Source of the DNA: Sphingomonas abietis
GTDB taxonomy: Bacteria; Pseudomonadota; Alphaproteobacteria; Sphingomonadales; Sphingomonadaceae
Direction of reading: 5' to 3'
Assembly: GCF_027625475.1 (NCBI RefSeq)
Contig: NZ_CP115174.1
Location: forward strand, 3,504,501-3,568,500
Length of the DNA: 64,000 nt
Position 1 is the stretch's first letter. Each line of letters starts with the position of its first letter. The notes below the pieces were generated by a model. That model had not been told where the DNA came from, ran no database searches, and saw nothing but the letters and a program-made list of their open reading frames with translations. Shown piece after piece: positions 38,174-48,530 of the stretch. Position numbers and translations under genes: made by a program.

Positions 38174-39436
38174 TTACCCGCTCGCGCTGGACCTTGCCTT
38201 CAGGAAATATCGCAACTCGGCCTCCGGAGACGCCACATAGCGTGAGCCCCAGGCATCGCGGGCCCGCCGCGATAATTCCTCGAGCTCGTCGGTACGGGAC
38301 GCGGTCCCGTTATAGGGCCAGGGCTGCTGGCTTCGTCCCGCTTCGATCAGGAAGTTTGTCGTCCGCCGAAGGCTGCGACCATCGACGCGCTTGTTCCAGA
38401 GCCTGACGCCCACGCATCGTCCGAGATCGGCGACGTCATAGGCGGCCTGAAGCGCGAAGATCGAATAGTGGAACGGCTGCTCGCGGCTGAGCTCTTTCGG
38501 AAGCCCTCCCCAGCGCGTGAACTGCGCAAGCATCCGGCGCTTCGGGAAGGCGGCCGCGATCCGCCTCGCACGGTCCGGTTGGCGCGCGAACAGAGCGAAT
38601 TGCATGACCTGGGCATCGTACCAGAGCGCGTGGTTGTTATCCTTCGCGCCTTCGCGCTTGCCGCGCGGGCTGGTCTGCAGCCAATCGACATAGGCGCCGA
38701 ACCAGCGTTCGAGATCGGCCTGCATGCCGGCATCGATCTCGCCCGATGGCCCGAGAAGACCGATCGCCTCGACCACAGGCATCAGCCGTGTGGTCTCGAT
38801 GATGCCTTCCGGCCGCCCGTTGGCTCGACCAAGGACCGCCTGTCCGAACTCGACATTGGGCTTCATCCGGGTTTCCGGATCGACGAACCAGGTCCTCAGC
38901 AGCGACGCGGCGTGCCGCGCATACCGGCTGTCCTCGGAGAAGTAATAGGCCAGCGCCAGCGTCTCGACATCGGCGCTCATCCGCGAAAGCGAGGAGAGGT
39001 CATAGTCCGCCGTCGCCCGCTCAGGGTTCACGCTGCCGTCCTTGCGAACATAGGGCCTGCCACCGGGCACAGCGGGATTTGGCCACCAGTAAGGCGCGAT
39101 GCTCATATAGTCGTGGAGGTCGCCTGAAGGCGGCACACTGCCCTTCTCCACTACGCTTGGCGGCGGACGATCGAGTGCGGCATCCGCGCGCGCAAGCAGT
39201 CCGCGATAGGCGGTGCCGGCATCGCCATCGCGGAAAGCCGCCTCCTTCATTCGAGCCATCGCCTCTGGCCTGAGCAGGAAGGTTCGACGGTCGCCGAAGC
39301 CGCCAGCATAGCCCTGAGCGGCTTCGCATACGGCTGCCCCTGACGCGTGCGCGAGCGGCGCCCCCGACACCAGCAGCAGAAAAGAAGCAGCGAAGCCTGT
39401 GCCGGCTCGCCTAGAAGCGAAACTGCACGCCGGCAT
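38174..39436 (-). CDS. Alginate lyase family (PL5-like) secreted enzyme
   Basis: About 420 residues with a signal peptide (TGFAASFLLLVSGAPLAHA). The family signature SIAPYWWPNP with GGRPYVRKDGSVNP and the catalytic-region DNNHALWYDAQ are clear, fitting the alginate lyase / heparinase-like toroid fold. The enzyme would cleave uronate-containing polysaccharide in the periplasm by beta-elimination, though the exact substrate is not certain. It starts inside the 3' end of the TonB-receptor gene (26-base overlap), so the two are co-transcribed. Confidence 0.85.
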   Translation of the reverse strand: MPACSFASRRAGTGFAASFLLLVSGAPLAHASGAAVCEAAQGYAGGFGDRRTFLLRPEAMARMKEAAFRDGDAGTAYRGLLARADAALDRPPPSVVEKGSVPPSGDLHDYMSIAPYWWPNPAVPGGRPYVRKDGSVNPERATADYDLSSLSRMSADVETLALAYYFSEDSRYARHAASLLRTWFVDPETRMKPNVEFGQAVLGRANGRPEGIIETTRLMPVVEAIGLLGPSGEIDAGMQADLERWFGAYVDWLQTSPRGKREGAKDNNHALWYDAQVMQFALFARQPDRARRIAAAFPKRRMLAQFTRWGGLPKELSREQPFHYSIFALQAAYDVADLGRCVGVRLWNKRVDGRSLRRTTNFLIEAGRSQQPWPYNGTASRTDELEELSRRARDAWGSRYVASPEAELRYFLKARSSASG

Positions 39437-42314
39437 AATATTGCGGTCCGCTGTCGCTAACCTCCGCGATGCTATCGCTGCCTCCTTTGACAAAGACATC
39501 CTTAGTCCCGGTCACATTCATTGCCTGCAGCTTCAGCCGCACATTTTGTGAGAGCTGATATTGCGCGGATAGGTTCAGATAGCCCGCGCCCTGAACGCTG
39601 CGGTTCGTACCACCATTCGGCTTCGGATAGGCCGAACGGTACCGGTAGTTGGCACGCAGCGATAGCCCTGCCCGCTCCCAATAAACGGTGCCGCTTGCGA
39701 CATAGCGCGAGAGGCCAGGAAGATTAGCGGGATCGAGATAGGCGGCAAGCGCCGAGGTGTCGGGATATTGAAAATTCGCCTCGGCAATGTTGAGCGATCC
39801 GATCACGCCAAGTCCACTCAGTAGGCCGGGCGCCCAGGTCAGCGCGTGCGAGCCCGACAGCTCTATCCCGTAGAGGTGCCGCAGCTCCTGATCGTTGGCG
39901 GGCGCGATCAGATTGACCGAATAATCACGCAGCCCCGCCGAGCGGCCATCGACGATCGTGTTCACGCTGATCACGGTCGGGATCGGGGCCACGCCGGAAA
40001 TGACGGTGCCGCGCAGCCATTTTCCGTAGATCGCAGCGGAGAACACCGTGTCGCGCGCCAGATAGAATTCGAGGCTCGCATCCGCGTTCCACCCGCGCAG
40101 CGGCTTCAGCGACGGATTGCCGCTGGTCGCGTTGAACGTCACGCTGTCCGCACCGCCCGGCCCAGCGGTCGGATTGAGGTTGATCCCTGCGCCGAAGGAC
40201 TCGATTCCAGTCCTTGCAAGCGCGCGGTAGAGCGCGAGCCGCAACTTCGTCTTGAATGAGAGATCGAGCGCGATGTTCGCGCTAGGCAGCCAGTAGCGAT
40301 AGGAGCCGCCCAGATGCTCCGTCGCGATCGAGCCCGTCGGATCAGCCGAGACGGTATAATTGTCGGCAGCGCTGTCGATGGTGACGACGAACGGCAGCCG
40401 GTAGCCGATCGAGGAGATCGAGGTCTGCACGTAGCGGACCCCGATATTGCCGCTGAACGGTGTCGAGCCGACCGAACCGGCGAAGTTCGCCATCGCATAG
40501 AAGGCCGTGATCCGTTCACGCACATTAATGTCGCTTGGGTCGCGGCGATCGCTGGGGAACGGCAACGCCGTGTCGCTGCCGGCGAAAGACCTGAAGAGGC
40601 AGGCATCGTCGAACGTCGCCCAACTCATGAGCGTGCCGGTCGAGGGGAAAAAGCTCGAGGACGGGAATGACGTCCGGCAGGCCAGATTGGCGCCGTTGAT
40701 GATGTCGGCGACCGATTTGCCGCCGGATGGGACGAGCGTGTTGAGATCGTTATTGGCGTTCTGCGCCAGCGTGCGATGCTGCTCCGAATAGCGGCCGCCG
40801 ATCTTGATCGACGTCACGAAACCATCGAGCGCATATTCGACGTCGAGCCTGCCGGCATAGATATCGTCATGGCGGTCGGTCACGAGCCGGTTGCGCGCAT
40901 AAACGGCGGTCGCTGCCGTGTTGTCGAAATTGGCGGGATCGGTCACGTCGAAAGTGTTGAACGTGACCGCCGGCACGAGCGGGCTGTTTCGATAGTCGAG
41001 CGTGTATCCGACGCGGGTGTTCGAGCGCATCCGGGTCTGCCGCTGGCTCTCGGTGCGATGCGACTGCGACAGGCTTGCGTCGCCCTCGATCGTCCAGCGG
41101 CCGGGCGTCCAGCGAACGGTGGTCCCGACGCCGAGATAGGTCTCGTCCCGCTCTCGCAGTTCGAGCTGATCCTCAAGGAAGGAATTGCCCGAAAAGGCGA
41201 TCAATGCACCCTTCGACCACCCATTGGTGCCGTCGCCGATGAGAATGGGCGAGATGCCCCGCAACCCTTCGGTGATCTGGAGGACGTTCCGGTTCTCGGT
41301 GGAATTGCGGCGGGAATATTGCGCGTCGACATCGATATCGAGGTTCGCGGCCGGCTTCCATTCGAGCGTGCCGAAGGCGGCGTTCCGCAGTTCGTGCGTC
41401 TGTTGCTCGCGGAAACTCCGCGATTGCGTGGCGTAATAGGTCTGGCCGACCTTCTCTCCCACCCCAGCTCGCGGCACTGTCGCGTTGGCGCAGTTAGTAC
41501 CGGCGCCCGCAGCCGCGAGCTGCGGCGGTGTTCCGCTCACCAACGTCCCGTTGGAGGCCGCCGTGGTGCAGGGCACGAAGTTCGCGTTGCCGTTGTAATA
41601 GTCTTCGGGTGCCGCACTGTCCTGCCGTCGGAGACCGATCGAGATGCCGATATCACCAAGCCCGGTATGGAATTGGTCGAGATAGGTGATGTCCGCCCGG
41701 TAGCCGAGGCCATTGCGCCCGCGGATTGCCGCGTCCTTCGGGAAGTAGGAACCGAGGATCTCGCCGGTCAGGCGGGAGCCCTTGGCCTCAAGCGGCCGCG
41801 CGGTGCGCAGGTCGATGACGCCGCCGATGCCGCCTTCGAGGAAATCAGCCCGCTGCGTCTTGTAGACCATGACCCCGCTGATCAGCTCCGACGGGAACTG
41901 CTGGAAGCTCACTGACCGATCGATGCCCGCTGCCGAGGCCTCTCGGCCGTTGATCGTCATGAAATTAAGCGTCGGCCCAAGGCCCCGGACCGTTGGATCG
42001 TTGGCATTGCCCTTGAAGCGATCGCCGGTCACGCCGGGGATGCGCTCCAGCGTGTCCGCCACGGAATTGTCGGGCAGTGCGCCGATCTCGTCATCAACAA
42101 TGCCATCGGCGATCACGGTCGCCCGCCGCTTGACCTCGATCGAGCTGCGCTGCTCTTGCCGCGCGCCGGTGACCACGATGTCATCGGAGGAGTTCGTTTG
42201 ATTCTCGGTGCGTGTCGATTGGTCGAGCGCCTGCGCCTTCGCAGGGTCGGTTACCAGACTAGCGAAGAGCAGACAGCACAGGCTGCAAGAACGAAGTGGC
42301 GCGGCAGCGACCAC
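39411..42314 (-). CDS. TonB-dependent outer-membrane receptor
   Basis: A 967-residue receptor of the large sphingomonad type. It has a signal peptide, a TonB-box region (DDIVVTGARQ), a plug domain with NSVADTLERIPGVTG and the RGLGPTLNFMTINGRE signature, and a beta-barrel ending in aromatic YYAGVQFRF. Importers of this kind take up oligosaccharides or siderophores. The downstream alginate-lyase-like enzyme argues for an oligouronide. The GTG start is preceded by GGAAGGA. A separate kinase gene diverges from it across about 240 bases. Confidence 0.9.
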   Translation of the reverse strand: MVAAAPLRSCSLCCLLFASLVTDPAKAQALDQSTRTENQTNSSDDIVVTGARQEQRSSIEVKRRATVIADGIVDDEIGALPDNSVADTLERIPGVTGDRFKGNANDPTVRGLGPTLNFMTINGREASAAGIDRSVSFQQFPSELISGVMVYKTQRADFLEGGIGGVIDLRTARPLEAKGSRLTGEILGSYFPKDAAIRGRNGLGYRADITYLDQFHTGLGDIGISIGLRRQDSAAPEDYYNGNANFVPCTTAASNGTLVSGTPPQLAAAGAGTNCANATVPRAGVGEKVGQTYYATQSRSFREQQTHELRNAAFGTLEWKPAANLDIDVDAQYSRRNSTENRNVLQITEGLRGISPILIGDGTNGWSKGALIAFSGNSFLEDQLELRERDETYLGVGTTVRWTPGRWTIEGDASLSQSHRTESQRQTRMRSNTRVGYTLDYRNSPLVPAVTFNTFDVTDPANFDNTAATAVYARNRLVTDRHDDIYAGRLDVEYALDGFVTSIKIGGRYSEQHRTLAQNANNDLNTLVPSGGKSVADIINGANLACRTSFPSSSFFPSTGTLMSWATFDDACLFRSFAGSDTALPFPSDRRDPSDINVRERITAFYAMANFAGSVGSTPFSGNIGVRYVQTSISSIGYRLPFVVTIDSAADNYTVSADPTGSIATEHLGGSYRYWLPSANIALDLSFKTKLRLALYRALARTGIESFGAGINLNPTAGPGGADSVTFNATSGNPSLKPLRGWNADASLEFYLARDTVFSAAIYGKWLRGTVISGVAPIPTVISVNTIVDGRSAGLRDYSVNLIAPANDQELRHLYGIELSGSHALTWAPGLLSGLGVIGSLNIAEANFQYPDTSALAAYLDPANLPGLSRYVASGTVYWERAGLSLRANYRYRSAYPKPNGGTNRSVQGAGYLNLSAQYQLSQNVRLKLQAMNVTGTKDVFVKGGSDSIAEVSDSGPQYYAGVQFRF

Positions 42315-42550
42315 TGGAATCCTTCCCCCAAAACACGTTCTACCCCTGTAACGGGTTTAGCGCGAATGGGGTGTGCTGGCAGCACCCTTTCGGGGGGTAG
42401 CCAAATATTGTCTCTGACACGCCACGTACGACGCCCAAAACCTTGGTTTGGGGCGGATCCTACCAACGGTTGGTCGAAGGCGACCAGGTGTTGGAATGGT
42501 GAATCCTGGTGTCTTCCTGCATTGCTCAGGGACGGACCCTGGGGAATCGC
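42315..42550. promoter_or_regulatory. Divergent promoter region of the TonB receptor and the orphan kinase
   Basis: A 236-base non-coding interval between two divergent genes. It includes a short CTGTAACGGG stretch and several A/T-rich pockets but no motif I can name. Confidence 0.3.
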
Positions 42551-43348
42551 ATGCAACACTATTCGACAGCGGCAAGAGATCAGACCCGATCAAGGTTCCG
42601 CTTCGCTTCGGGAAATCAGGCTATGCCCAGTAGCAATGTCATTGCTCTGCAGGACCAGATCGCGACCCTCGAGAGCGCTTTGCACCGCAAGGCCGTCGAT
42701 ATGGCGACCGCCGGCCACGACCTGCGTCAGCCCCTGCAGATCATGCTGGGCGCGATCGAGAAGATGGCGCCCGATTGCCGGGAGGAGCAGGCTCGTTTCT
42801 GGCTATCGGCAGCACGCGATGCGGGTCTCAGGCTCACTAAGGGGCTGACCGAACTAGCGCTGGCGGCAGAGACGCGCACCACTACCATCGAACTGCGCGA
42901 CCTATCACTAGCGGCGATCTTCGATCGCCTTGAAGCCGATTGGGCGCCGCTCGCCTGGGAAAAAGGGCTTCGCTTGAGCTTCGTGAGGCCGAATTGCTTA
43001 GTTCAGAGCAACGCGACAATGCTCCTGACGATCCTGTCCAACCTCATCGGCAATGCGATTAAGCACACTGCCGCGGGCGGCGTGGTGGTCGGATGCCGTA
43101 GGATCGGCTCTTCCTACGCCATCGATGTCACTGACACCGGGCCGGGAACTGAAAAGGACACTCAGGAACGGATGTTCGACGCCTTTCATCAGGGTGACGC
43201 GTCGCGCGAGGGTTTGGGTCTTGGCCTCTGGCTCGTCGCCCAATCGTGCCGCACGCTGGGCCATCGCGTCGAGGCGAAGTCGCGCACGGGCTGGGGATCG
43301 CGCTTCCGTCTGATCATGAGCGGACCACACCTTAGCCGCTTCGAGTGA
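42551..43348 (+). CDS. Orphan histidine kinase, soluble
   Basis: About 265 residues with no membrane segment. The dimerisation helix carries the phospho-His in TAGHDLRQPLQIMLGAIEK, and the ATPase domain shows the N box (LSNLIGNAIKHTA), G1 (VTDTGPG) and G2 (GLGLGLWLV). A short coiled-coil-like segment precedes the His. No response regulator is adjacent. It diverges from the TonB receptor and may control that locus. ATG 42551 follows a TGGGGAA element; ATG 42623 is also possible. Confidence 0.78.
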   Translation: MQHYSTAARDQTRSRFRFASGNQAMPSSNVIALQDQIATLESALHRKAVDMATAGHDLRQPLQIMLGAIEKMAPDCREEQARFWLSAARDAGLRLTKGLTELALAAETRTTTIELRDLSLAAIFDRLEADWAPLAWEKGLRLSFVRPNCLVQSNATMLLTILSNLIGNAIKHTAAGGVVVGCRRIGSSYAIDVTDTGPGTEKDTQERMFDAFHQGDASREGLGLGLWLVAQSCRTLGHRVEAKSRTGWGSRFRLIMSGPHLSRFE

Positions 43349-43626
43349 GTCCAATTTCAAGGCTGCTCTACGCATCCACGGTCACTACATGAGACAGCAA
43401 TTGGGACGAAGCCGCCGTTCCCGCTGGGCGCTCTAACGTCCGGTCCTCCTAGAACCCGACTTTCGCCATCGTGGCCTTTCGCCTTCTGAATGAGAAAGTT
43501 GTCGTCGCGATCGATGTGTCGCGTGTGGTGCCCGTATAAAAGAAGCGACAAGCGGCACGCGCGAAGACTTGGGTCAAGAAGGCGGCTCTTCCGAGAAAGC
43601 GAAACGCAGGATAGAAGCGCTACTGC

Positions 43627-43938
43627 CTACCGGACCTCCACACGAGCAATCCAGTCAACGCCGACCCGAGCCTGTGCGACCTCGATGCCGGCCAGCGTGG
43701 CTTTGATTACGCGGAAACCGTCGGTTTGCTCAGTCGCGATGAAACCTTCCTTTTCCAGCCGATCGAGCAACACGCTCAGGTCGCGATGGGAGGGGCCAAG
43801 GCCAATGGTCCCTAACCAGTGATAGTATAGCTGGTCATTGCCCACCCCATGCTTTTCCAAGCCTACGAGAATTTCGCGGGCCTGCAGGGACTCGCGAATG
43901 GCGACGAAAGGATCGGTCTGGTTCGATTGTTTGGTCAT
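43627..43938 (-). CDS. Small winged-helix-like protein next to the Avs gene
   Basis: About 103 residues. The fold looks like a winged helix: helix LVGLEKHGV, then a turn and SHRDLSVLLDRLEKEGFIATEQTDGFRVIKATLAG, of which the LLDRLEKEGFIATEQ stretch is the recognition helix and wing. It starts 49 bases after the Avs stop and may be co-transcribed as an accessory or regulator. The frame extends upstream to 44010 but the extra part has no coding character. The 280 bases between this gene and the kinase upstream (43349-43626) hold nothing I can identify. Confidence 0.55.
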   Translation of the reverse strand: MTKQSNQTDPFVAIRESLQAREILVGLEKHGVGNDQLYYHWLGTIGLGPSHRDLSVLLDRLEKEGFIATEQTDGFRVIKATLAGIEVAQARVGVDWIARVEVR

Positions 43939-43987
43939 AGGGCCTAGAAAAAGTAGAAAACGGAGGTGCCGCGGCAGATGACGTCGG

Positions 43988-46900
43988 CTAATCCGCTTTG
44001 GCCATAACATTCGATGTTACTTGATATAAGCGGACTTTCTCCTGCCGCATCGGTCGCTCTGGGCGATGGTCCTCGGCCCAGGCCTCAACCAGAACGTCTT
44101 CGCCGTTCTGCCAAAACACCCCGTTCCAGCGTCGCTGCGGACCTGCATTCTCCTTGGCGTCGGGCCACGCACCGCGCTCTCCGATGCCCACCCAAAGAGG
44201 CGTTACGCCTCGTGCCTCCAGCACTGCTTCGAGCGCGCCACGCCGCACGAGGCAAAAGGAGTTACGGTCGCCCGTACTCGATACGATGATCTGCTGGCCA
44301 TCGGCGGCAACCCACACTCCTGGAAGGTTGGGATCAGCCTGGATGTTGAGTTCTGTCAATAACCAAGGGCTTGGGACATGCATGGAAAGGCCTGAGGGCA
44401 GCGTCGCATCGAGATGATGCTCCCAGCGATATTGTCGGCAAAACCGTAGATAGCGGGCTTCAGCCGATTGGATCCCGTCCGAATCAACCCATTCTGCATC
44501 GGGCCAGGTGCTGCGCACGCCTGCTTCATAGACATAGGGACCATCGGTCAGGTCGCCCCACATCATCCAGTCGTGGTGGAAGTCGGCCCAGGCGCGGCTC
44601 ATCTGCCGGGCGAACCGCACTTCCTGCCCGGCTTCGATGCCGACCATCATCAGGAAGTGGAAGTCGTTTAGTCTGAACGGCGCGCCGCCCATGCGATCGA
44701 CGCCCGGATGGCGCGTCTTGCTGTCCGTATACCGGTAAAGGGTGAGCCAGTCGCCGTCCGACACATCACCGCACAGTCCCAGCGACAGCCTTTCACGCGG
44801 GATTTCGTTGTCGATTACCCAGGAAGGCATATCTTCCGTCGCGACCTTGTCGATCGTGATGTGTGGAACGGCCGGGATCGATGTTGGGGCGTAGCCGGTA
44901 TCTTCATCTTCGATCGGTCGCACGGTGGGTTCGATGTCACGCAGAAACGGCAGGTTGGTCGGCACATCGTATGCGCGGGCTTCGAGCGGTCCCCATTCCG
45001 GTGCGAGCCAGACATTGTCCGCCAGTCGCGCGAGCAGTTCGTGGAACGCGATCCACTGATACTTCTTCCCGATCCGCTCGATCCGGGCATGGGGCGCAGT
45101 ATCGCTCCCGGCGCCATAGTCGCGTGGAAACCGTTTGCTCGACCAGCCGAGCCTGATGGCCCGGCGGGCGATCCAGAGTCGCGCCTGCTGATGATCGACG
45201 AGCGGAAGCTCCTTGCCGATGCCGGACCAGCCTTTCCGGCCCTTGAGGTGCGGGAGGACATCTTCGTCATAGGCCCGTGTCGCTCGGACGCCGAGCAACT
45301 GGCGTAGATGACGATCGGCGTGCGCAAATGTCTCACTCTTATCGCCGCCGCCATTCTGTCCGGAGCGCGGCGCGGTAAGCTCGACGAGTTCGAGGAGAAT
45401 CTCCTTCATCTCGTCCCCGGCGATCCACCTCGCCTTGAATGCTTCAAAGGCTTCCGACAGGCGCATCGGCCTTGGCCGCGACAGCGGAATGCTGGTGAAC
45501 TCACGAATCCGCGACTTGATGACCTTCTCGCCGAAATCGCCAGCGAAGCCGAAGCATGAATCCGCGATGTGGCGGTCGCCAACGGCCTCGGCTTCCGCTT
45601 CCACCTTCGCCTTGTCCAACCCGAAGCGCGGCGCTCTGCTGCCATAGGGAGGACGGCATCTGGCGATATCGCACCCTTCCGGAAGCACATTCCTGTCGAG
45701 CGCCAGTTCGATCACCAGGCGGCCATAATCGCGGCCGAGTACGTGCAAGGGAATGGACGCTCCGGAAAAGACATGCCGCCAGATCGCGTCAGCGGCGATT
45801 GCCACACGGTCCGCCTGGGGATCGCGCAGGCATGCGCCGGCCACGGCGGCCAGTACGCGTTCCACGACATAGGGATCATCGACCCCGGCGAAGCGCTCGA
45901 CGAACGGCGCCGCGGCACCCGGATGGCGCATCAGGATTTCGGTGGCCGCTTTCGTGGCACGATCCCGAAGCGTCCTATTCGACGAGGTCAGAATCCATCC
46001 CAACGTCGACAGCGCCAGCCGCACCGTCTGGTTGTTCGCGGTGTCCGGCCCTTGACCCAGACCCCAGCTGGCAAGCCGATAGGCGGTGCCGCGCTGGTCG
46101 ATCTCGCCGTTCACCCGCTGCGTCCAGAAGGCATCCCGTTCGGGCAGGGGGCGTCGCACGAGGTTCCGATGCAGCATGTCACCGTTCCAGGGATGCCCCT
46201 CGACCGCCGAAAGTTCGATCAGAAGGTCCAATGGGGTTGCTTGCCAGCTCAGCCGATTCAACAACTCGACCGTGCGGTCGCTGAAAGAACCGTGCTGGCG
46301 CCAGCGCACGCTCTCGACGAACGCCGCCTGGATTGAAGTGCGCCCCCACCATCGCTCCACGCCGCCGGGAAGGTGATCGACAATTTCGGTCCGCCACTCA
46401 TCGGCGAATACGACACCGAGGGCGTCGAAGACGCCGCGCCACTCGTCCTCGATACCCCAGCGACCGAGCATGAAAGCGAACGAAGCGTCCTCTTCGAAGG
46501 GCGCCCCAGGCTCGCGCATGCCTTGCGTCAGGCTCTTGGCGACGAGTTGGTCCTGGATGCGCTGGAACGCGAAGCGCAGGACATCCTCCTGCACGTCGAG
46601 CGGGTCGGCCTCGGCCTCCTCGTCATAGGGCGTTGGATCGTATCGCAGCAGTCCGCGCAGGTGCAGCAGGTCCAGCCAGCCCATGCCATTGGGGGTCTGA
46701 TAGCTCGCAAAGGCTGCGTCCAGGAGGCATGCCGCCGCTCGGCGCTCGATATAGTCGACGCGGCCGTCCGCCATGGCGCCGGCGATGTCGAGCAGCCCCC
46801 TGGTCAGTGGAGCGACAAGCTCCGCGCTACCGTCATATATCGTCCCCAGCGTTGTAGCGGCGGCGTCGAGGTAGAATCGAAGCATCTCGCGCGATCCGCG

Positions 46901-48484
46901 CAGTCCCAATGGGAACTGGGTCTTGCCCTGTTGCTGGAGCGCGACGCAGGTAGTGCGCAGGAACAGCGGATTGATGAATTCGGGGGGGAGCCAAGGGGAC
47001 GCCGGCCGCGTGATACCCCGCCGGTCCATATAGACCACGGCGCCCCGTTCGCGTTCCTCTTCCGTCTCGAAACCCGCGATGACGATCTCGGCCGCATGCT
47101 GCCTTGACGAGGCGGTGAACACGCGCTCGGAATATACGTCCCGGCAGGAGACGCAGAGCGCAAGACGGGGGTTCGCCCGAACCTGCGCCGCAAAGCCTGC
47201 GAGACGATTGCGCCAATACTGCGCCCCACCGCCCTCGTTGAGCGCGTCGATACAGATGAGCGCGCGCGTTCCACGGGCCGCGGCTGCGGCGCCCAAAGCG
47301 CCGAGCAGTTTCTCGGTCGTCATCCCCGGCAGCTCCAGCCGCCTCGCAATTTCGACGCCGGGCTCGTCGCCATGCCGGAAGTCGGTGCCGAGCAGCATGA
47401 TCGCCGGTTCGCCGGCGTCGAGGGCGACGCCTACTTCCCGCGCCATGAGATGGGACTTGCCGCTTCCCGCCTCGCCCTCGACGATCGCAAACCGGGACTG
47501 GTCCGCTTCCTGGAAGGTGCCCTCGAGCCGATCTCGCAAATCGATCAGCGCCTCGTCCATCTGGTCGAGGCGCTCCCGTAGCCTACGCAGACCGAAGCTG
47601 TCACGATCTGGCCTGTCTTCATCGTAGAGTATGGGGCCAGCCTGCCCAATGGCGTCGATCGCGGCCTCGCACGCATCCAGCCAGTCTTGCAGGGGAAAGG
47701 CCTCTTCGCCTTGCAGTGGCTGCCCGGCAATCGTCTCGAGGCGATGCATCGCCAGCGCGAGGGCGGTGTACCATGGCGCGTCCGGCGTTCCCTCGCCGGG
47801 ATCATCGGGCAGAAGCTCCGCCAGTGCTGCAAGCGGCTGCCGGTAGCCACCGCGCCAATCGGCGCTGCCGCGCAGCGCCTGGAACAGCTGGCTTGCGCCG
47901 ACATCGACATGGTCCTCGGGATGATAGCGTTCGTCGAGCGCGGCAACGGTCCGCTCAAATTGCTCGCGAAACCATGTTTCCGACAGCTCCCGCTCGCCGA
48001 ACCAATATTCGCGCAAACCTGCTGCACGCGGGTCGGCGAGCATGCGCTCGATCTGGCTGCCGCCCAGGAAGTCGACCGTGAACGGCCTATCTCCGGCAGC
48101 TTCCTTCCAGCCCGGGAGCCGCTGATTCCATTTCTGGCGCGCCGAAGTGCCGCGCTGATGCCTGACATCGGTCAGGTCGCACGGCATGCCGACAGTGATG
48201 CGCGTCATCGCTGCGTGCGTGGAGATCGCAGTCAGGATCGACCCGTTGAGGGCCGTCCAGTTTATATCGCCCGCTTCCTCGTGGAATTTCGCCTGGTAGC
48301 CCTCTTCGGTGCCGTCCTCCAGCACCCAATAGGCCTCGACGCCGCCGTCACCGCCCGCGCCTTCGATGGGCCGGAACTCGGTCGCACGCGCCGGTGGGAT
48401 TACCTCCGCAAGATGTCGCAGCAGGCGCTCGAACGAGCCCCTTTGGCCGTCCACACTCCCACGCAGCTGTCTGAAGCTGAGCAT
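43988..48484 (-). CDS. Avs-type STAND NTPase with nuclease-like N-terminus
   Basis: A 1498-residue protein. The N-terminus (about residues 1-150) looks like a PD-(D/E)xK/Cap4-like nuclease: GGDGGVEAYW with EEGYQAKFHEE supplying the acidic and Q-x-K residues. A STAND/NACHT ATPase follows with Walker A VEGEAGSGKSHL (about residues 335-346) and Walker B ALICIDALNEGG (about 411). Past the arginine-finger and winged-helix region lies a very long sensor part. This layout and size fit the AVAST/Avs antiphage family, closest in appearance to Avs2, which recognises phage terminase; the subtype is my inference. A LexA-type box lies 47 bases before its start. Confidence 0.8.
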   Translation of the reverse strand: MLSFRQLRGSVDGQRGSFERLLRHLAEVIPPARATEFRPIEGAGGDGGVEAYWVLEDGTEEGYQAKFHEEAGDINWTALNGSILTAISTHAAMTRITVGMPCDLTDVRHQRGTSARQKWNQRLPGWKEAAGDRPFTVDFLGGSQIERMLADPRAAGLREYWFGERELSETWFREQFERTVAALDERYHPEDHVDVGASQLFQALRGSADWRGGYRQPLAALAELLPDDPGEGTPDAPWYTALALAMHRLETIAGQPLQGEEAFPLQDWLDACEAAIDAIGQAGPILYDEDRPDRDSFGLRRLRERLDQMDEALIDLRDRLEGTFQEADQSRFAIVEGEAGSGKSHLMAREVGVALDAGEPAIMLLGTDFRHGDEPGVEIARRLELPGMTTEKLLGALGAAAAARGTRALICIDALNEGGGAQYWRNRLAGFAAQVRANPRLALCVSCRDVYSERVFTASSRQHAAEIVIAGFETEEERERGAVVYMDRRGITRPASPWLPPEFINPLFLRTTCVALQQQGKTQFPLGLRGSREMLRFYLDAAATTLGTIYDGSAELVAPLTRGLLDIAGAMADGRVDYIERRAAACLLDAAFASYQTPNGMGWLDLLHLRGLLRYDPTPYDEEAEADPLDVQEDVLRFAFQRIQDQLVAKSLTQGMREPGAPFEEDASFAFMLGRWGIEDEWRGVFDALGVVFADEWRTEIVDHLPGGVERWWGRTSIQAAFVESVRWRQHGSFSDRTVELLNRLSWQATPLDLLIELSAVEGHPWNGDMLHRNLVRRPLPERDAFWTQRVNGEIDQRGTAYRLASWGLGQGPDTANNQTVRLALSTLGWILTSSNRTLRDRATKAATEILMRHPGAAAPFVERFAGVDDPYVVERVLAAVAGACLRDPQADRVAIAADAIWRHVFSGASIPLHVLGRDYGRLVIELALDRNVLPEGCDIARCRPPYGSRAPRFGLDKAKVEAEAEAVGDRHIADSCFGFAGDFGEKVIKSRIREFTSIPLSRPRPMRLSEAFEAFKARWIAGDEMKEILLELVELTAPRSGQNGGGDKSETFAHADRHLRQLLGVRATRAYDEDVLPHLKGRKGWSGIGKELPLVDHQQARLWIARRAIRLGWSSKRFPRDYGAGSDTAPHARIERIGKKYQWIAFHELLARLADNVWLAPEWGPLEARAYDVPTNLPFLRDIEPTVRPIEDEDTGYAPTSIPAVPHITIDKVATEDMPSWVIDNEIPRERLSLGLCGDVSDGDWLTLYRYTDSKTRHPGVDRMGGAPFRLNDFHFLMMVGIEAGQEVRFARQMSRAWADFHHDWMMWGDLTDGPYVYEAGVRSTWPDAEWVDSDGIQSAEARYLRFCRQYRWEHHLDATLPSGLSMHVPSPWLLTELNIQADPNLPGVWVAADGQQIIVSSTGDRNSFCLVRRGALEAVLEARGVTPLWVGIGERGAWPDAKENAGPQRRWNGVFWQNGEDVLVEAWAEDHRPERPMRQEKVRLYQVTSNVMAKAD

Positions 48485-48530
48485 TCCTGTCCTCGGTGAT
48501 CCTCAGGTCACATCTACTCGATCATAAAAG

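Noticed and set aside
40776..41915. 379-residue + strand frame inside the TonB receptor
   Set aside because: Antisense shadow of a long receptor gene with clear plug and barrel motifs.
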